Of a stretch of DNA of 64,000 nucleotides, positions 16,735 through 25,066 are shown piece after piece. The stretch is from Corynebacterium sp. zg-331 (GTDB lineage: Bacteria; Actinomycetota; Actinomycetes; Mycobacteriales; Mycobacteriaceae): contig NZ_JACMYD010000005.1 of NCBI RefSeq assembly GCF_014267345.1, positions 62,001 through 126,000 of the forward strand. The letters are read 5' to 3'. How positions within the stretch are numbered: the first letter of the stretch is position 1; each line of letters starts with the position of its first letter. The position numbers and the translations under genes were made by a program. Below the pieces are notes generated by a model. That model made no database searches. It was not told where the DNA came from and worked only from the letters and a program-made list of their open reading frames with translations.

Positions 16735-16785
16735 ATAAGAAAAAGCCCGCCCCTTGTCCCCACGTGGGGCTAGGGACGGGCCTTT
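16735..16785 (-). terminator. Intrinsic terminator after the major capsid gene
   Basis: On the minus strand an imperfect 12-13 bp GC stem (16773-16785 with 16741-16753, one bulge and one mismatch) runs into GCTTTTTC. It lies between the capsid gene and the head-tail genes. Its first arm contains the same GACGGGCCTTTACC as the terminator behind the major tail gene. Confidence 0.7.
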
Positions 16786-16796
16786 ACCTGCGGCGG

Positions 16797-17879
16797 CTAG
16801 TTCGTAGACCCACCAGCCGTTTCCGGGGTGTCCGGCTTCGCCTCGATCATGGTGTCCGCGCCGGTGAGCTTCACGATGCGCTGCGCATCAAGCACCTGCG
16901 CACCCGCGAAAGTATCCACCACGGCACGGTCGGTGAGGATGTCCGGGTCGTAGTCCTGGAGGTAGCGCAGGGAGAACCCCTGGGCGGCAGTGCGAGCCGC
17001 GAAAGCCACACCGCGCGGAGCCATCGTGGTACGAGTCGCCAGGGTGATCGCGTCACGCTGGAAAGCCCAAGCTTCATTAACACCCACGGTGTAGTCCGCA
17101 ATGACCGTGAAGCCGTAGAGGTTACCGAGGGTGGCTTGGCGCAGCAGGCCGGAATCCCCGGCCTCGTTGACCTTCTGCAGCTGCGGGTGATCCAGAAGCG
17201 CTGCCTCCCAGTTTGCACCCACCACGAGCACGCGGCCCGTCAGAGGCACGCCGCGCTGGGAGAGTAGCTGGTGCGCGGAGCGGATCGCGGGCAGCACATC
17301 CTCACGGTAGGTGGCCTTAAGCTGGTTCGGCTTCACCGAGATGCTCGCGGCGGCACCGAAGCCCGCGAACTCCGTCCCGGCCTCACGCAGAGCGTTGATG
17401 GTGTCGTAGCTCTTACCGTCCACGCCCACGTAGGGCTTGGTGGACTTGTCCACGGCGGTCAGGCCAGCGGGCACGGACTGGAACGCGGCCACCACGGCAG
17501 CGTTGATCTGCGCAGCCACGGACTCCGCCATCGGGGCGACCACCTGGGACTCCAGATCAGTCAGCGTGAACGTGACGAAATCATCCGGGAGCTGCACCGC
17601 GTTATAGACCTGATCGGTCAAGGTGACCGAGGTGTGCGGCTGGTACAGCTCGCTATACTCGATCTTGTCCTGGTTCTTGCGATTGTCCTGGGTGTACACC
17701 TTGGCCTTGTCGATCATCACCGGGCGCTTCACGGTGACCGACGCGCCACGCCCAGGGGTGAACTCACTGGAGTAATCGGTGTTCACCATGCGTGCGAGAG
17801 TGGACTGGTACTTGAGGGCGGCCAGCATCGAGCGTGCGGCCTGCTCCGGGGTGTACAGAAGGTGCTGAGGTGCAGCCAT
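16797..17879 (-). CDS. Major capsid protein
   Basis: 360 residues with an N-terminal LLYTPEQAARSMLAALKYQSTLARMV helix, GASVTVKRPVMIDKA, a central FTLTDLESQVVAPMAESVAAQINAAV spine-helix-like region and a C-terminal PRGVAFAARTAAQGFSLRYLQDYD, as in HK97-fold coats of the P22-like/corynephage group. It directly follows the scaffold gene (6-base gap). The terminator behind it fits its expected high expression. Confidence 0.88.
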   Translation of the reverse strand: MAAPQHLLYTPEQAARSMLAALKYQSTLARMVNTDYSSEFTPGRGASVTVKRPVMIDKAKVYTQDNRKNQDKIEYSELYQPHTSVTLTDQVYNAVQLPDDFVTFTLTDLESQVVAPMAESVAAQINAAVVAAFQSVPAGLTAVDKSTKPYVGVDGKSYDTINALREAGTEFAGFGAAASISVKPNQLKATYREDVLPAIRSAHQLLSQRGVPLTGRVLVVGANWEAALLDHPQLQKVNEAGDSGLLRQATLGNLYGFTVIADYTVGVNEAWAFQRDAITLATRTTMAPRGVAFAARTAAQGFSLRYLQDYDPDILTDRAVVDTFAGAQVLDAQRIVKLTGADTMIEAKPDTPETAGGSTN

Positions 17880-17885
17880 TATGTC

Positions 17886-18410
17886 TTACCTTTCGTAGAT
17901 ACGGTTGCCGATCTTGGACAGATCGGTCTCATCCTCGGGCCGGGTAGCCCGCACATCGCCACGACGCAGCCCATCACGCGGCACCGCCCCCGGGATGAAG
18001 CTCCGCTGCTCAAACTGGCTGAGAAGTGCCTTCGCATCCTCCACCAGGGCCTCCCGAGTGTCACCAACGAGACGAGTAGCCATACCGAGCGGCAGACCCA
18101 CCTCATCGGCCACGTCGCGCTGGAGGAGCTTCCGCTCCGCCTCCACCGCGCGGGCGCGCAGCGCCTTATTCTCCGAGTTCTTCTTCCGCAGCTGGCGGTG
18201 AAGCTTCACGACGTCCTCGGAAGTATCCTCCTCAGTGTCGGTATCCTCCGCCTCATCGTCGGGAGTCTCCGTGGACTCCTCTGCTTCGGCGGGCTCCTCG
18301 GCCTCGGCAGCAGCAGCGAGGTCGTTCGGGGTTACCGGGGTCTCCTCGGCGGCGGCCTCCGGGACCGCATCCACCTCGGGAGCCTCAGTAGTCATGGCGT
18401 TGTCTGACAT
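17886..18410 (-). CDS. Capsid scaffolding protein
   Basis: 174 residues. The first 70 are highly acidic and Ala/Pro/Thr-rich, followed by a coiled coil (VVKLHRQLRKKNSENKALRARAVEAERKLL) and a basic C-terminus. This is the standard layout of scaffold proteins encoded just before the coat gene. It directs procapsid assembly and is then removed. The ATG has GGAAAA upstream. Confidence 0.8.
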   Translation of the reverse strand: MSDNAMTTEAPEVDAVPEAAAEETPVTPNDLAAAAEAEEPAEAEESTETPDDEAEDTDTEEDTSEDVVKLHRQLRKKNSENKALRARAVEAERKLLQRDVADEVGLPLGMATRLVGDTREALVEDAKALLSQFEQRSFIPGAVPRDGLRRGDVRATRPEDETDLSKIGNRIYER

Positions 18411-18473
18411 GCTCGTTTTCCTTTCGCACCAGGCGACCAGGGGTACTCCCCGGCCACCAGGGCCGGGCTTTAT

Positions 18474-19601
18474 TCACATCCTCATCGCAGCCGCCCGGTA
18501 CCTCTCGATCCGCGACAAAAGGGCTCGCCGCTGCTCCTCCAGCGCCACCACCGGAATATCGTGGTCCCCCTGACCCGCCGATCTCAGGTCAGCGATCTCA
18601 GCCTCCACCCCTGCCAGGCGGCGCTGGAGATCATCGGCGTGATCCAAATAGTCCTGCGCCGACCAATCCGCCGCCTTCTTCACGGTGCCCTTACGCTCGG
18701 AGGCCTTCCGGGGCGCTGGGCGCTTCTTCCTCCCCGTGGCTTGACCGCGTACCGGCGCTGGGCGCCGCGCCCCCTCCAGCGGGCCGTCGTAGTCCTCCGG
18801 GAGCGTGCCGGACTCCCGCCACCTCCGCCACGCCGCCATCGGGTCCACCTGGCCTGCGGCCACCTCTGCCCACTCCCGAGCCAGCTCATTACCATTACCA
18901 GGTAGCCGCAGCCTGCCGTCCACCTTGTACACCGGCTCCAGGGTGCATTCGCACAGGTCATGGACCTTAAAATTGCCGCCGCCTTCAAACCGCGAGTTCG
19001 ACTCCGCGAACGAGTCCGAGCGGTACAGCCCCTCCCCCTCGCCCATGAGCCCTGTGTAGGATACGCCGCGGCTCGCCAGCATCGCGCAAAACGGGCACGG
19101 GTCGGCATCCACCACCCGCGCGTACCCAATCGGCCCATGCCCGCGCTTGACATCCTCCTCGATGACGCGGCGGCCCCCATCCGCAGCGAGCTTGGTGGCC
19201 TTGCCTGCCACTGCGCGCTCGCCCGCCTCCATCGCGTCCGCCGTGCTGTAGCCCTTCCTGCTCACCGCTTTGAGGACCCCACGCACCGTGCTCACCAGCT
19301 CACGGTAGGCGTCCCCCTCATCGTAGGGGTCCGGGGCCTCGTAGATCGGCTCATGCTGCTCATCCTCCACCTGCGAAAAGGCGTGTAGGTAGTCCAGGGA
19401 GGTGTAGTGGCTCAGCGTCCGATACTGGACCACCTTCGGCGCGGCCTCGCGGGCGAATACCTCCACGGTCTCATCAATCCGCGCGTAGTCTACCGTGCGG
19501 CGGAAAAGCCGCGCGATCCACCGCCGCAACGACTCCCCCAGACTTACCTGCTCCAGCCGGTGCCGCTCCGTGAGCGCACGCCCCTTAGCTGTCCTCGCCA
19601 C
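18474..19601 (-). CDS. Minor capsid protein, MuF / VG15-like
   Basis: 375 residues. The central block ARVVDADPCPFCAMLASRGVSYTG and the later HDLCECTLEPVY are the hallmark Cys pairs of VG15/MuF-type minor head proteins encoded after the portal. A Lys/Arg-rich low-complexity stretch and a C-terminal coiled coil (QRRLAGVEAEIADLR) follow. The GTG at 19601 (9 bases after GGAGG) is preferred to the ATG three codons earlier, which would abut the ribosome-binding site. It overlaps the portal gene. Confidence 0.75.
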   Translation of the reverse strand: MARTAKGRALTERHRLEQVSLGESLRRWIARLFRRTVDYARIDETVEVFAREAAPKVVQYRTLSHYTSLDYLHAFSQVEDEQHEPIYEAPDPYDEGDAYRELVSTVRGVLKAVSRKGYSTADAMEAGERAVAGKATKLAADGGRRVIEEDVKRGHGPIGYARVVDADPCPFCAMLASRGVSYTGLMGEGEGLYRSDSFAESNSRFEGGGNFKVHDLCECTLEPVYKVDGRLRLPGNGNELAREWAEVAAGQVDPMAAWRRWRESGTLPEDYDGPLEGARRPAPVRGQATGRKKRPAPRKASERKGTVKKAADWSAQDYLDHADDLQRRLAGVEAEIADLRSAGQGDHDIPVVALEEQRRALLSRIERYRAAAMRM

Positions 19602-21009
19602 CGGATACATCCTCCACCGAGGCGAGGCTGTGGCGGCGCGCCACAGCCGTCATCGGATCCCGCTCCGTCTCCTTCTCGGCCTCCTCATCAGCGATGCGCT
19701 CCCACTCGGCAACCTGAGAGCGCTCCACACCCGGCACCATCTGCCACAAAGCCCGATGCGGGGCGTGGAGCATCTGCGCGAGCTTACCCAGCGCGTCCGC
19801 TGCCTGCGACAAGGAACGAATCTCCGTGTCCTGCCACGTCACGCGCAGCATATCGTCCTCCGCGATGCTGGACATTCCAGCCATCGCCGCCGCGACGCGC
19901 AGCAGCCGCGCATACGACGCGCCCGCGCTGACCTGCCGCTCATGCACCTTCTGCGCCAGCGGGGCGCGCGCCGCCGCCAGCGCCTCCGCGCTCAAGTTCA
20001 CCAGCTGGCCGGTCAAGGCATACGCGGGAGTCTGGGACACCGCCGCCAGGGCCTCAATATCCGACCGCCACGAGGACACGAAAGGGTCAAGCGCTGTGGC
20101 GTCCAAGGTCCCGAAGCGGGTATCAGGGGACTCACCTATGAGCACGTCATCCTGGGCTAGCTTAAGGCGCAGCTCATCCGCCTTCACATGGTCGGTCTCC
20201 TCCGTGGGGTCGCCGTCCTCATCCAGCAGCGACGGAATCTCTAAGCCCGTCGCGGTCTTGACCTTCCATGAGTTGAAATGCTGAGCCAACAACCTGTCAT
20301 ATGCAGTTTTGTTGATACGTTGGGCGGTGGGGATAAACGGCTCCACATCCCCCACCGTGCGGCCCTGCAAATCCACCTGGTTAGCGAACCGTACCACCGG
20401 CACGAAGCTCACCCCCGTGGGGCGCTCCTCTACCACCCGGAAACCGCCCAGTCTCGTCCCCACACGCTCAGGGCCCTGCTCCACCAGGTACGCCACCCCC
20501 GGCACGTGAAGGAGGTACCGCGTACGCTTTCCCTCAGTGCTCAACGCCTCCAGAGCCACCGAGGGATACTCGCCCAGGCCACGCCCCTCATACTCGACCG
20601 CCATGTGGCACGGCGACAAGAACGAAATCCTGGACTTACCCCGCTCCTCCGCGTGAGACACCACCCCGTAGGAATGCCCGTAGGCGATCATCGCCCGGTG
20701 GTTGGCGATCTGCTGCACGGACATGTCGTTAGCCATCCACAGCCGCCATGCCTCCTCCACAGGCCCCCCATCACCCTCAACACCGTCTACATACATCGCC
20801 TGAACAACGTTGCTCACCACGAGGAGCAGCCACGGTGTGCGGGACAGGGCGCTGAGTGCTCTGTGCTCATGGGTGGCCTTCGGCGGCAGGTCAAACCCCG
20901 TTTCCAACTCCGGCCGCAACCACGAATCTACGCGCTGGCACGCTAACTCCTGCTTGCACATCTTCGCGCTCAGACGGTCAAAGACCTCTTTCAGCTCCAG
21001 CTCCGTCAC
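19585..21009 (-). CDS. Portal protein (SPP1 gp6-like)
   Basis: 474 residues with the ordered blocks of SPP1-type portals: an N-terminal helix ending in WLLLVVSNVVQAMYVDG, IANHRAMIAYGHSYGVV, FLSPCHMAVEY, the stem region FIPTAQRINKTAYDRLLAQHFNSWKVKTATGLE and a C-terminal EALAAARAPLAQKVHERQ helix. It forms the dodecameric ring at the capsid vertex through which DNA is pumped. It overlaps the terminase stop by 4 bases. Confidence 0.88.
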   Translation of the reverse strand: MTELELKEVFDRLSAKMCKQELACQRVDSWLRPELETGFDLPPKATHEHRALSALSRTPWLLLVVSNVVQAMYVDGVEGDGGPVEEAWRLWMANDMSVQQIANHRAMIAYGHSYGVVSHAEERGKSRISFLSPCHMAVEYEGRGLGEYPSVALEALSTEGKRTRYLLHVPGVAYLVEQGPERVGTRLGGFRVVEERPTGVSFVPVVRFANQVDLQGRTVGDVEPFIPTAQRINKTAYDRLLAQHFNSWKVKTATGLEIPSLLDEDGDPTEETDHVKADELRLKLAQDDVLIGESPDTRFGTLDATALDPFVSSWRSDIEALAAVSQTPAYALTGQLVNLSAEALAAARAPLAQKVHERQVSAGASYARLLRVAAAMAGMSSIAEDDMLRVTWQDTEIRSLSQAADALGKLAQMLHAPHRALWQMVPGVERSQVAEWERIADEEAEKETERDPMTAVARRHSLASVEDVSGGEDS

Positions 21010-22514
21010 GCCACTCTCCCTCGTTTCTTCTGGGCCACCGGCTCCATCGTCAGCCCCCGCACAGCCAGGGTGATCGCGCGGAGGGGTTCGATAGCCACCT
21101 CACCAAATTGCTCCCATGTCCAGGCGGTTTGCGACGATCCCACGAGCCGCTTGCGGGCCGTGTGCGCCGCATCATCCAGCAGCGGGTGCTGCGAGTGCAG
21201 CAGCGTCGGCTCCGCCTCCCCATCCTCATCGACGTGCGTCAGCCGGTCGTACACCTCCTCCGTCGCCCGGGTCAGGTCCCGGGTGCTCGCCAGCGATACC
21301 GGCACCCCTGCGTTCGCCAGCTGCATACCCAGCGATGCCGCACCAGACATCGAATCCACCACCACCCCCGCCTTCGGCTTGTGTTTCTTCACCACGCGGG
21401 CCACTTCATCTTGCACCCAGGACACACCGGACTCCGCCGCGATCAGGTCTACTACCACTCGCCCGTCCTTGAGGAGCGCCGCGCCCGCGAGGAACGCCTT
21501 ATCGCGGTCCCTCGTGACCTCCAGCGCGAGGGACCGTCGCTTTGCCTTCGCGCCGAGCATCGCCTCCGGCGTCACCAAAGCCCGCGCCCACACGTCCACG
21601 CCGATCACCGCATCCAGTGATGCCTCCGTCCAAATCCCTAGCCGCTCCCGCTTGTACGCCTCCTCCGACATACCACGCAGATCGACCTCCTGAATCCAAT
21701 CCCACGACTGCACGTAGCCCAGCGATGGGTTGGACTGCACCACGGCCTCCATCGAGTCCCACGGCACCACATCCAGGTCCGCCGCCCACTCGAAAAACGC
21801 CAGGTGCCGGTTCTTTTCCGGCTCATCCAGCGCGCGATCCCGCACCGACCGCAGCACCGTCGAATAGTCAAACCCAGTCGAGGAGGTATACCACAGCTGC
21901 GGTGCCGGGCGCGCCGACAGAGTAGGCAGCAGATCAGACACCAGCGTCTCATCCAGCTGAAAAGCCTCATCGAGCACCACAAGATCACCGGAGAAGCCAC
22001 GGCCACCGCCGCCCTGGCGGGCCAGGAAGTCAATCCTGCGCCCGTCTTTGAGCACGATGCTCACGTTGTCCGAGGACTCCGACATGCGCTTGACGTGGCT
22101 CATCAGTTCCGGGCTGCGCTCAATCACCCGCTTCAAATCGCGGTACGCACCCTTCGCGGTCTTGAACTTATGCGCCGTGTGGATGATCTGCTCCTCCCCG
22201 AACAAGAACAGGCCCGCGAGTTCGCGGGCCATGAGCACCACGTTCTTACCGTTCTGGCGAGGCACCACCAACCCCACCTCGAACGCCTCCCACGCCCCAT
22301 TTAGACGCTCGCCCAAGGCGTTGCGCAAAACCAGCTTCTGCCACGGGAACAGGTGCAGGCCGAAAGCATCCGCGAGATCACACGCATCATCCCCGGCGGT
22401 GGTTCTCCACGCCGGGGCCAAGAAATGCGGCGGTACCTGCGCCCCCACCGGCTGCGAACGCACCGGAAACTCCGAGTCCGGCACCACCAGCTGCCGGTCA
22501 CGCACCATCCCCAT
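21006..22514 (-). CDS. terL: Terminase large subunit
   Basis: 502 residues. Walker A-like VVPRQNGKN (about residues 84-92), Walker B LVVLDEAF (about 178-185) and coupling motif TSS are visible. The C-terminal nuclease carries acidic residues in RSLALEVTRDRDK and VVVDSMSGA (the usual D-x-x-x-D type cluster). It powers DNA packaging and cuts the concatemer. It starts directly after the small subunit with no gap, and is followed by the portal gene. Confidence 0.92.
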   Translation of the reverse strand: MGMVRDRQLVVPDSEFPVRSQPVGAQVPPHFLAPAWRTTAGDDACDLADAFGLHLFPWQKLVLRNALGERLNGAWEAFEVGLVVPRQNGKNVVLMARELAGLFLFGEEQIIHTAHKFKTAKGAYRDLKRVIERSPELMSHVKRMSESSDNVSIVLKDGRRIDFLARQGGGGRGFSGDLVVLDEAFQLDETLVSDLLPTLSARPAPQLWYTSSTGFDYSTVLRSVRDRALDEPEKNRHLAFFEWAADLDVVPWDSMEAVVQSNPSLGYVQSWDWIQEVDLRGMSEEAYKRERLGIWTEASLDAVIGVDVWARALVTPEAMLGAKAKRRSLALEVTRDRDKAFLAGAALLKDGRVVVDLIAAESGVSWVQDEVARVVKKHKPKAGVVVDSMSGAASLGMQLANAGVPVSLASTRDLTRATEEVYDRLTHVDEDGEAEPTLLHSQHPLLDDAAHTARKRLVGSSQTAWTWEQFGEVAIEPLRAITLAVRGLTMEPVAQKKRGRVA

Positions 22515-23156
22515 CTACGCACCCTCCCGCTGTGCCTTCGCCAAGCGGGCCTGGCGCTTCTCCATGAGCTGATCCAGCGCGGAGCGCTCCTTGGCCTTGG
22601 CCTCCGCCTGCTTAAGCACCCCGATAGCGCTCAGGGTGCGAGTCACCGCCGCCTGCATCTGGCGGGCCTCCGAGATCATGCCGGTCACCACCACCTGCAC
22701 CTGCGTGGAGCCATCATCAAGCTCCTGCGGGTCCCCCAGCTCGAACCAGAGTGTCGAGTCCGTGCTAAGCGCCGCAGCGAATCGTTGCAGACGGTCGGTC
22801 ATGCGGCACGCCTCCAAGAGGGCGACCTGCGCCCCGGCATCCAGGTCGTACTCACTGGTGATCGCCTCCCACAGGGCGCGGCCCGCGCGCTTGAGGAACG
22901 TCGGAGTCTCCGGCGAGCCAGCCTCCGCCGAGGCCAGTACCTTCTCCCCGGTTGCTTCGTCCTCCACGCGCTTTTTCACCATCGAGCGGCGCGGCTTCTT
23001 CTCCCCCGAGGCGAGCTTCGCGCGGTGCTCGCGGGCGTGCGCGTTGTACGCGGCGCGGCACTCATCGCAGGTGCGTTCCTTCTTGCGCACGTGCTGCCGG
23101 TAGCCCGCGACGCTGCCGCACTTCGGGCGCTTCTGCGGTGGCTTCTTCTCGTCCAT
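22515..23156 (-). CDS. Terminase small subunit candidate
   Basis: 213 residues. The N-terminus has a zinc-finger-like CGSVAGYRQHVRKKERTCDECRAAYNAH typical of actinobacterial phage packaging proteins, followed by basic linkers. A helical domain (FLKRAGRALWEAITSEYDLDAGAQVALLEACRMTDRLQRF) resembles small terminases, and the C-terminus is a long coiled coil. It would recognise the packaging site. The start MDEKKPP was selected at 23156; the ribosome-binding site is poor, and a start at 23204 is possible. Confidence 0.75.
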   Translation of the reverse strand: MDEKKPPQKRPKCGSVAGYRQHVRKKERTCDECRAAYNAHAREHRAKLASGEKKPRRSMVKKRVEDEATGEKVLASAEAGSPETPTFLKRAGRALWEAITSEYDLDAGAQVALLEACRMTDRLQRFAAALSTDSTLWFELGDPQELDDGSTQVQVVVTGMISEARQMQAAVTRTLSAIGVLKQAEAKAKERSALDQLMEKRQARLAKAQREGA

Positions 23157-23394
23157 GCCTGCTATCTCAGCGGAGCGCGCGGAATGTGAACCGCTCCGCG
23201 ACATGTAAACCGCCTGGGATTTGAGAAATCCGGCCCCTGCCGGATTTTAGCAACGTGGCCAAAAAGAAGAACCAGCCAGCAGAATTAGGCCGGGGCGGAT
23301 GGATGGCTATACCGGGAGGTGCCGGGGGTTGTGCCCTTGGGGGAGTCCTCCCCCTCCCTGGTGGTGGTTGCCCCTCTCTTGGTGTCCTGACCTT

Positions 23395-23600
23395 GCGTTT
23401 TGTTCACTTCGTCGTTGCTTGCTGTTGTTTTGTTTTATTTATTTTTCTTATTCTTTTCCATCTTCGTTCACTTTACTTATCTTATCTTCAATCATTCTTC
23501 GTTCATTTAATCTTCTTCTTCACTTCTTCATCTTACTTTCTTCACCATTCAATTAACGTTGTTGTTTGCTTTGTCTTTCTTCCTTTTCCTCGACTTGAAT
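23395..23600 (+). other. Extreme pyrimidine-rich tract between HNH and terminase genes
   Basis: About 200 bases in which the plus strand is almost all T and C (long runs of TTC, TTTT and CTT) with very few purines, unlike the high-GC flanks. It overlaps the last codons of the HNH gene and fills the gap to the small terminase. No plausible gene is seen from 23205 to 23541. Candidate roles are a packaging (cos) region, a structured leader or a purine-rich mRNA leader for the terminase operon; none is proven. Confidence 0.6.
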
Positions 23601-23832
23601 TGCATTCTCGGTGTGCTGGTCGTGTCTCGCCGTGGAGTTGTCCTGCGCGTGCGATGGGAACGACATGGTCGAGGGTGAAGGCTCGTGCGTGGTGTGGTGG
23701 CAGGGCCATGTCGATGGGCTGGCCGCAGAGCCAGCAGACGGCGCGCGCGGGGTCGCGCTCTAAGCGGCGACGTTCGCGGGCGACGCGGCGGCCCCAGCGG
23801 GCCTTATCTCCGTGGCGGTCAAAGCGTGGCAT
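23542..23832 (-). CDS. HNH endonuclease
   Basis: 96 residues with a clear HNH/zinc layout: CWLCG, then FTLDHVVP carrying the first catalytic His, then HRECNSSRGKG. Small HNH proteins next to the terminase are required for cohesive-end DNA packaging in HK97-type phages, and this gene lies just upstream of the small terminase. The last codons run into the pyrimidine-rich tract. Confidence 0.88.
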   Translation of the reverse strand: MPRFDRHGDKARWGRRVARERRRLERDPARAVCWLCGQPIDMALPPHHARAFTLDHVVPIARAGQLHGETRPAHRECNSSRGKGRKTKQTTTLIEW

Positions 23833-23867
23833 GGGGGCCTCCTGTCTTGCGGGGTGAGGGTATGAGT

Positions 23868-23902
23868 AAAGCCCCGGCCATCGTAAGGTGATGACCGGGG
23901 CT
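23868..23902 (-). terminator. Intrinsic terminator between early and late genes
   Basis: A 13-bp GC-rich stem (23870-23882 with 23890-23902, one mismatch) and a 7-base loop, followed on the minus strand by TTTACTC. It separates the zinc-finger gene at 23926 from the HNH gene and so marks an early/late boundary. Confidence 0.65.
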
Positions 23903-23925
23903 GTGGCAGTGGTGGGCGACAGCGG

Positions 23926-24315
23926 TTAGGGCCAGAGGGGCATCTGCTCGCCTACGGCGGCCCCCAGGTCGATGTCAGCTTGAAGGCGGGCGTGCTGGGC
24001 GCGGGCGATGGCCTCGGCCAGCTCTTCCCAGGTGGCGGAGCGGAGGACAGGCCAGTGGCGGTGACGGACGTGGTGAATGGTGTCTTTGGGGATTCCAAGG
24101 CGGCGTGCGAGTGCCCGGTCGCGTTCGCCGGGGCGGCGTTCGGTTTCGATAAGGTGGGCGGCGGCTTCGACGGGGTACTCGCGCACGCGGGGGTTGTGGT
24201 CGGCTCCGATGGTGCCGGCATGGAGCTGGCGGTAGTGGCCTAGGCAGAGTCCGAGGCCCTCATGGTCTGGTGCGGCGCGGGGTCGTGGGCAGCCGACGCG
24301 GAGGCATTTGGGCAT
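23926..24315 (-). CDS. Phage zinc-finger / HTH protein
   Basis: 129 residues. An N-terminal Cys/His motif (CLRVGC ... GLCLGHYRQLHAG) resembles the visible N-terminus of the gene at the left window edge. A helix-turn-helix-like segment follows (RDRALARRLGIPKDTIHHVRHRH) and then a helical C-terminus. It probably binds DNA and, by its position at the head of the late operon, may control late transcription; that is inference. AAAGGGGGTG lies before the ATG. Confidence 0.55.
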   Translation of the reverse strand: MPKCLRVGCPRPRAAPDHEGLGLCLGHYRQLHAGTIGADHNPRVREYPVEAAAHLIETERRPGERDRALARRLGIPKDTIHHVRHRHWPVLRSATWEELAEAIARAQHARLQADIDLGAAVGEQMPLWP

Positions 24316-24361
24316 GGATTTTCACCCCCTTTCTGTAGTGTTTGTGCTGGTGGTGGCCCGA

Positions 24362-24391
24362 TTACGCAATACAACAGATTTGATGTATTAT
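24362..24391 (+). promoter_or_regulatory. Candidate plus-strand promoter with overlapping dyad
   Basis: TTACGC (24362-24367) and TATTAT (24386-24391) with 18-base spacing. An inverted repeat AATACA / TGTATT (24368-24373 and 24384-24389) overlaps the -10, suggesting repression. It would transcribe the small plus-strand genes that follow. Confidence 0.4.
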
Positions 24392-24396
24392 GGGTC

Positions 24397-24440
24397 TTGT
24401 GAGGGTGAGAGACTCACAACCTCCCGGCCCAGCCGGGCAG
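24397..24440 (+). other. Structured leader of the small plus-strand operon
   Basis: Two adjacent hairpins: TTGTGAG/CTCACAA (24397-24403 with 24413-24419) and CCCGGC/GCCGGG just after. They lie between the candidate promoter and the ribosome-binding site of the 45-residue gene. Confidence 0.4.
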
Positions 24441-24465
24441 GGAGAACTAGATAGAGGAGGTGAAG

Positions 24466-24603
24466 ATGATGGATTCCATCACCGCCCTAGCCGGAGCGAT
24501 CAGCGGCCTCATCACCGCAATCACCGCGCTACTACGGCTCATCTGGACGATCTACCAGGATCAAAAAGAAAAGCCCCCGCACGGTAAGCACCGCAGAGAC
24601 TAG
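24466..24603 (+). CDS. 45-residue single-span membrane protein
   Basis: A small gene with a strong GAGGAGGTGAAG directly before tandem ATGs. The protein has one hydrophobic helix (about residues 4-30, ALAGAISGLITAITALLRLI) and a basic tail (KEKPPHGKHRRD). It is transcribed opposite to all surrounding early and late genes. It could be a toxin-like or signalling miniprotein or a moron. The function is unknown. Confidence 0.55.
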   Translation: MMDSITALAGAISGLITAITALLRLIWTIYQDQKEKPPHGKHRRD

Positions 24604-24606
24604 AGC

Positions 24607-24660
24607 ACCCCGCCCCGGCTCCTGGCTACTCGAACTAGCCAGGCTCCCCGGGTGCGGGGC
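24607..24660 (+). other. Large GC hairpin between two small plus-strand genes
   Basis: A perfect 8-bp stem CCTGGCTA/TAGCCAGG with a 7-base loop, extended outward by CCCCGG-type pairs. No T tract follows, so it is more likely an RNA-stability or attenuation element than a terminator. Confidence 0.4.
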
Positions 24661-24696
24661 ACCCCTCCACCCTAACCCCTCAACGAAAGGACTCCC

Positions 24697-24867
24697 ATGA
24701 AAACAACCGCCATACTGATCTACATAGCCGCAGCGCTCAGCGTCTTTGCCATCGCCTTCACCGGCTTAAGCGGCTGGTGGGCCGCTCTCGTACTGACCCC
24801 GGTTGCTCTTATGGCCGGGTATGACCTCCGTGGACGAATCGGGGGTGCTCATGCTGGCCGTAGCTGA
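24697..24867 (+). CDS. 56-residue membrane protein
   Basis: GAAAGGA lies 6 bases before the ATG. The protein has two closely spaced hydrophobic segments (about residues 4-22 and 26-42) and a short basic tail, with no recognised family. It overlaps the next plus-strand gene by about 47 bases in another frame. It belongs to the same plus-strand mini-operon as the 45-residue protein. Confidence 0.5.
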   Translation: MKTTAILIYIAAALSVFAIAFTGLSGWWAALVLTPVALMAGYDLRGRIGGAHAGRS

Positions 24868-25066
24868 CCTAGAGACCGGGCGGGTGTACTGGACGGCCAC
24901 ACAGTGCGCCGACCATATCGGCATCTCCCGGGCGACTTGGGCAGCCTATGCCTCCCGCGACCAGTGCCCTGCCCCCGCTGAGCGTTTTGAGGGCCTGCGC
25001 TTGTGGGACGCCTCGGAGGTGCGGGCGTGGCACGCGGCACGCCCGTCGCAGCAGCGGCGCGGCTAG
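24821..25066 (+). CDS. Small HTH (AlpA/excisionase-like) DNA-binding protein
   Basis: 81 residues. After a short leader the sequence WTATQCADHIGISRATWAAYASRDQCPAP and the closing GLRLWDASEVRAWHAARP form the winged-helix pattern of AlpA/MerR-like excisionase proteins (helix-turn-helix, wing, then W/V-RxW). It probably controls excision or transcription. The ATG at 24821 is preferred; one at 24851 is possible. Its stop converges on the dUTPase stop. Confidence 0.6.
   Translation: MTSVDESGVLMLAVADLETGRVYWTATQCADHIGISRATWAAYASRDQCPAPAERFEGLRLWDASEVRAWHAARPSQQRRG

Noticed and set aside
17271..18407. 378-residue plus-strand open frame rich in His, Leu and Gly
   Set aside because: Antisense to the capsid and scaffold genes, whose products are recognisable; composition is typical of a high-GC shadow.
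24390..24587. 65-residue plus-strand frame starting in the leader hairpins
   Set aside because: The overlapping 45-residue gene has a strong ribosome-binding site and a clear membrane helix; this frame has neither.
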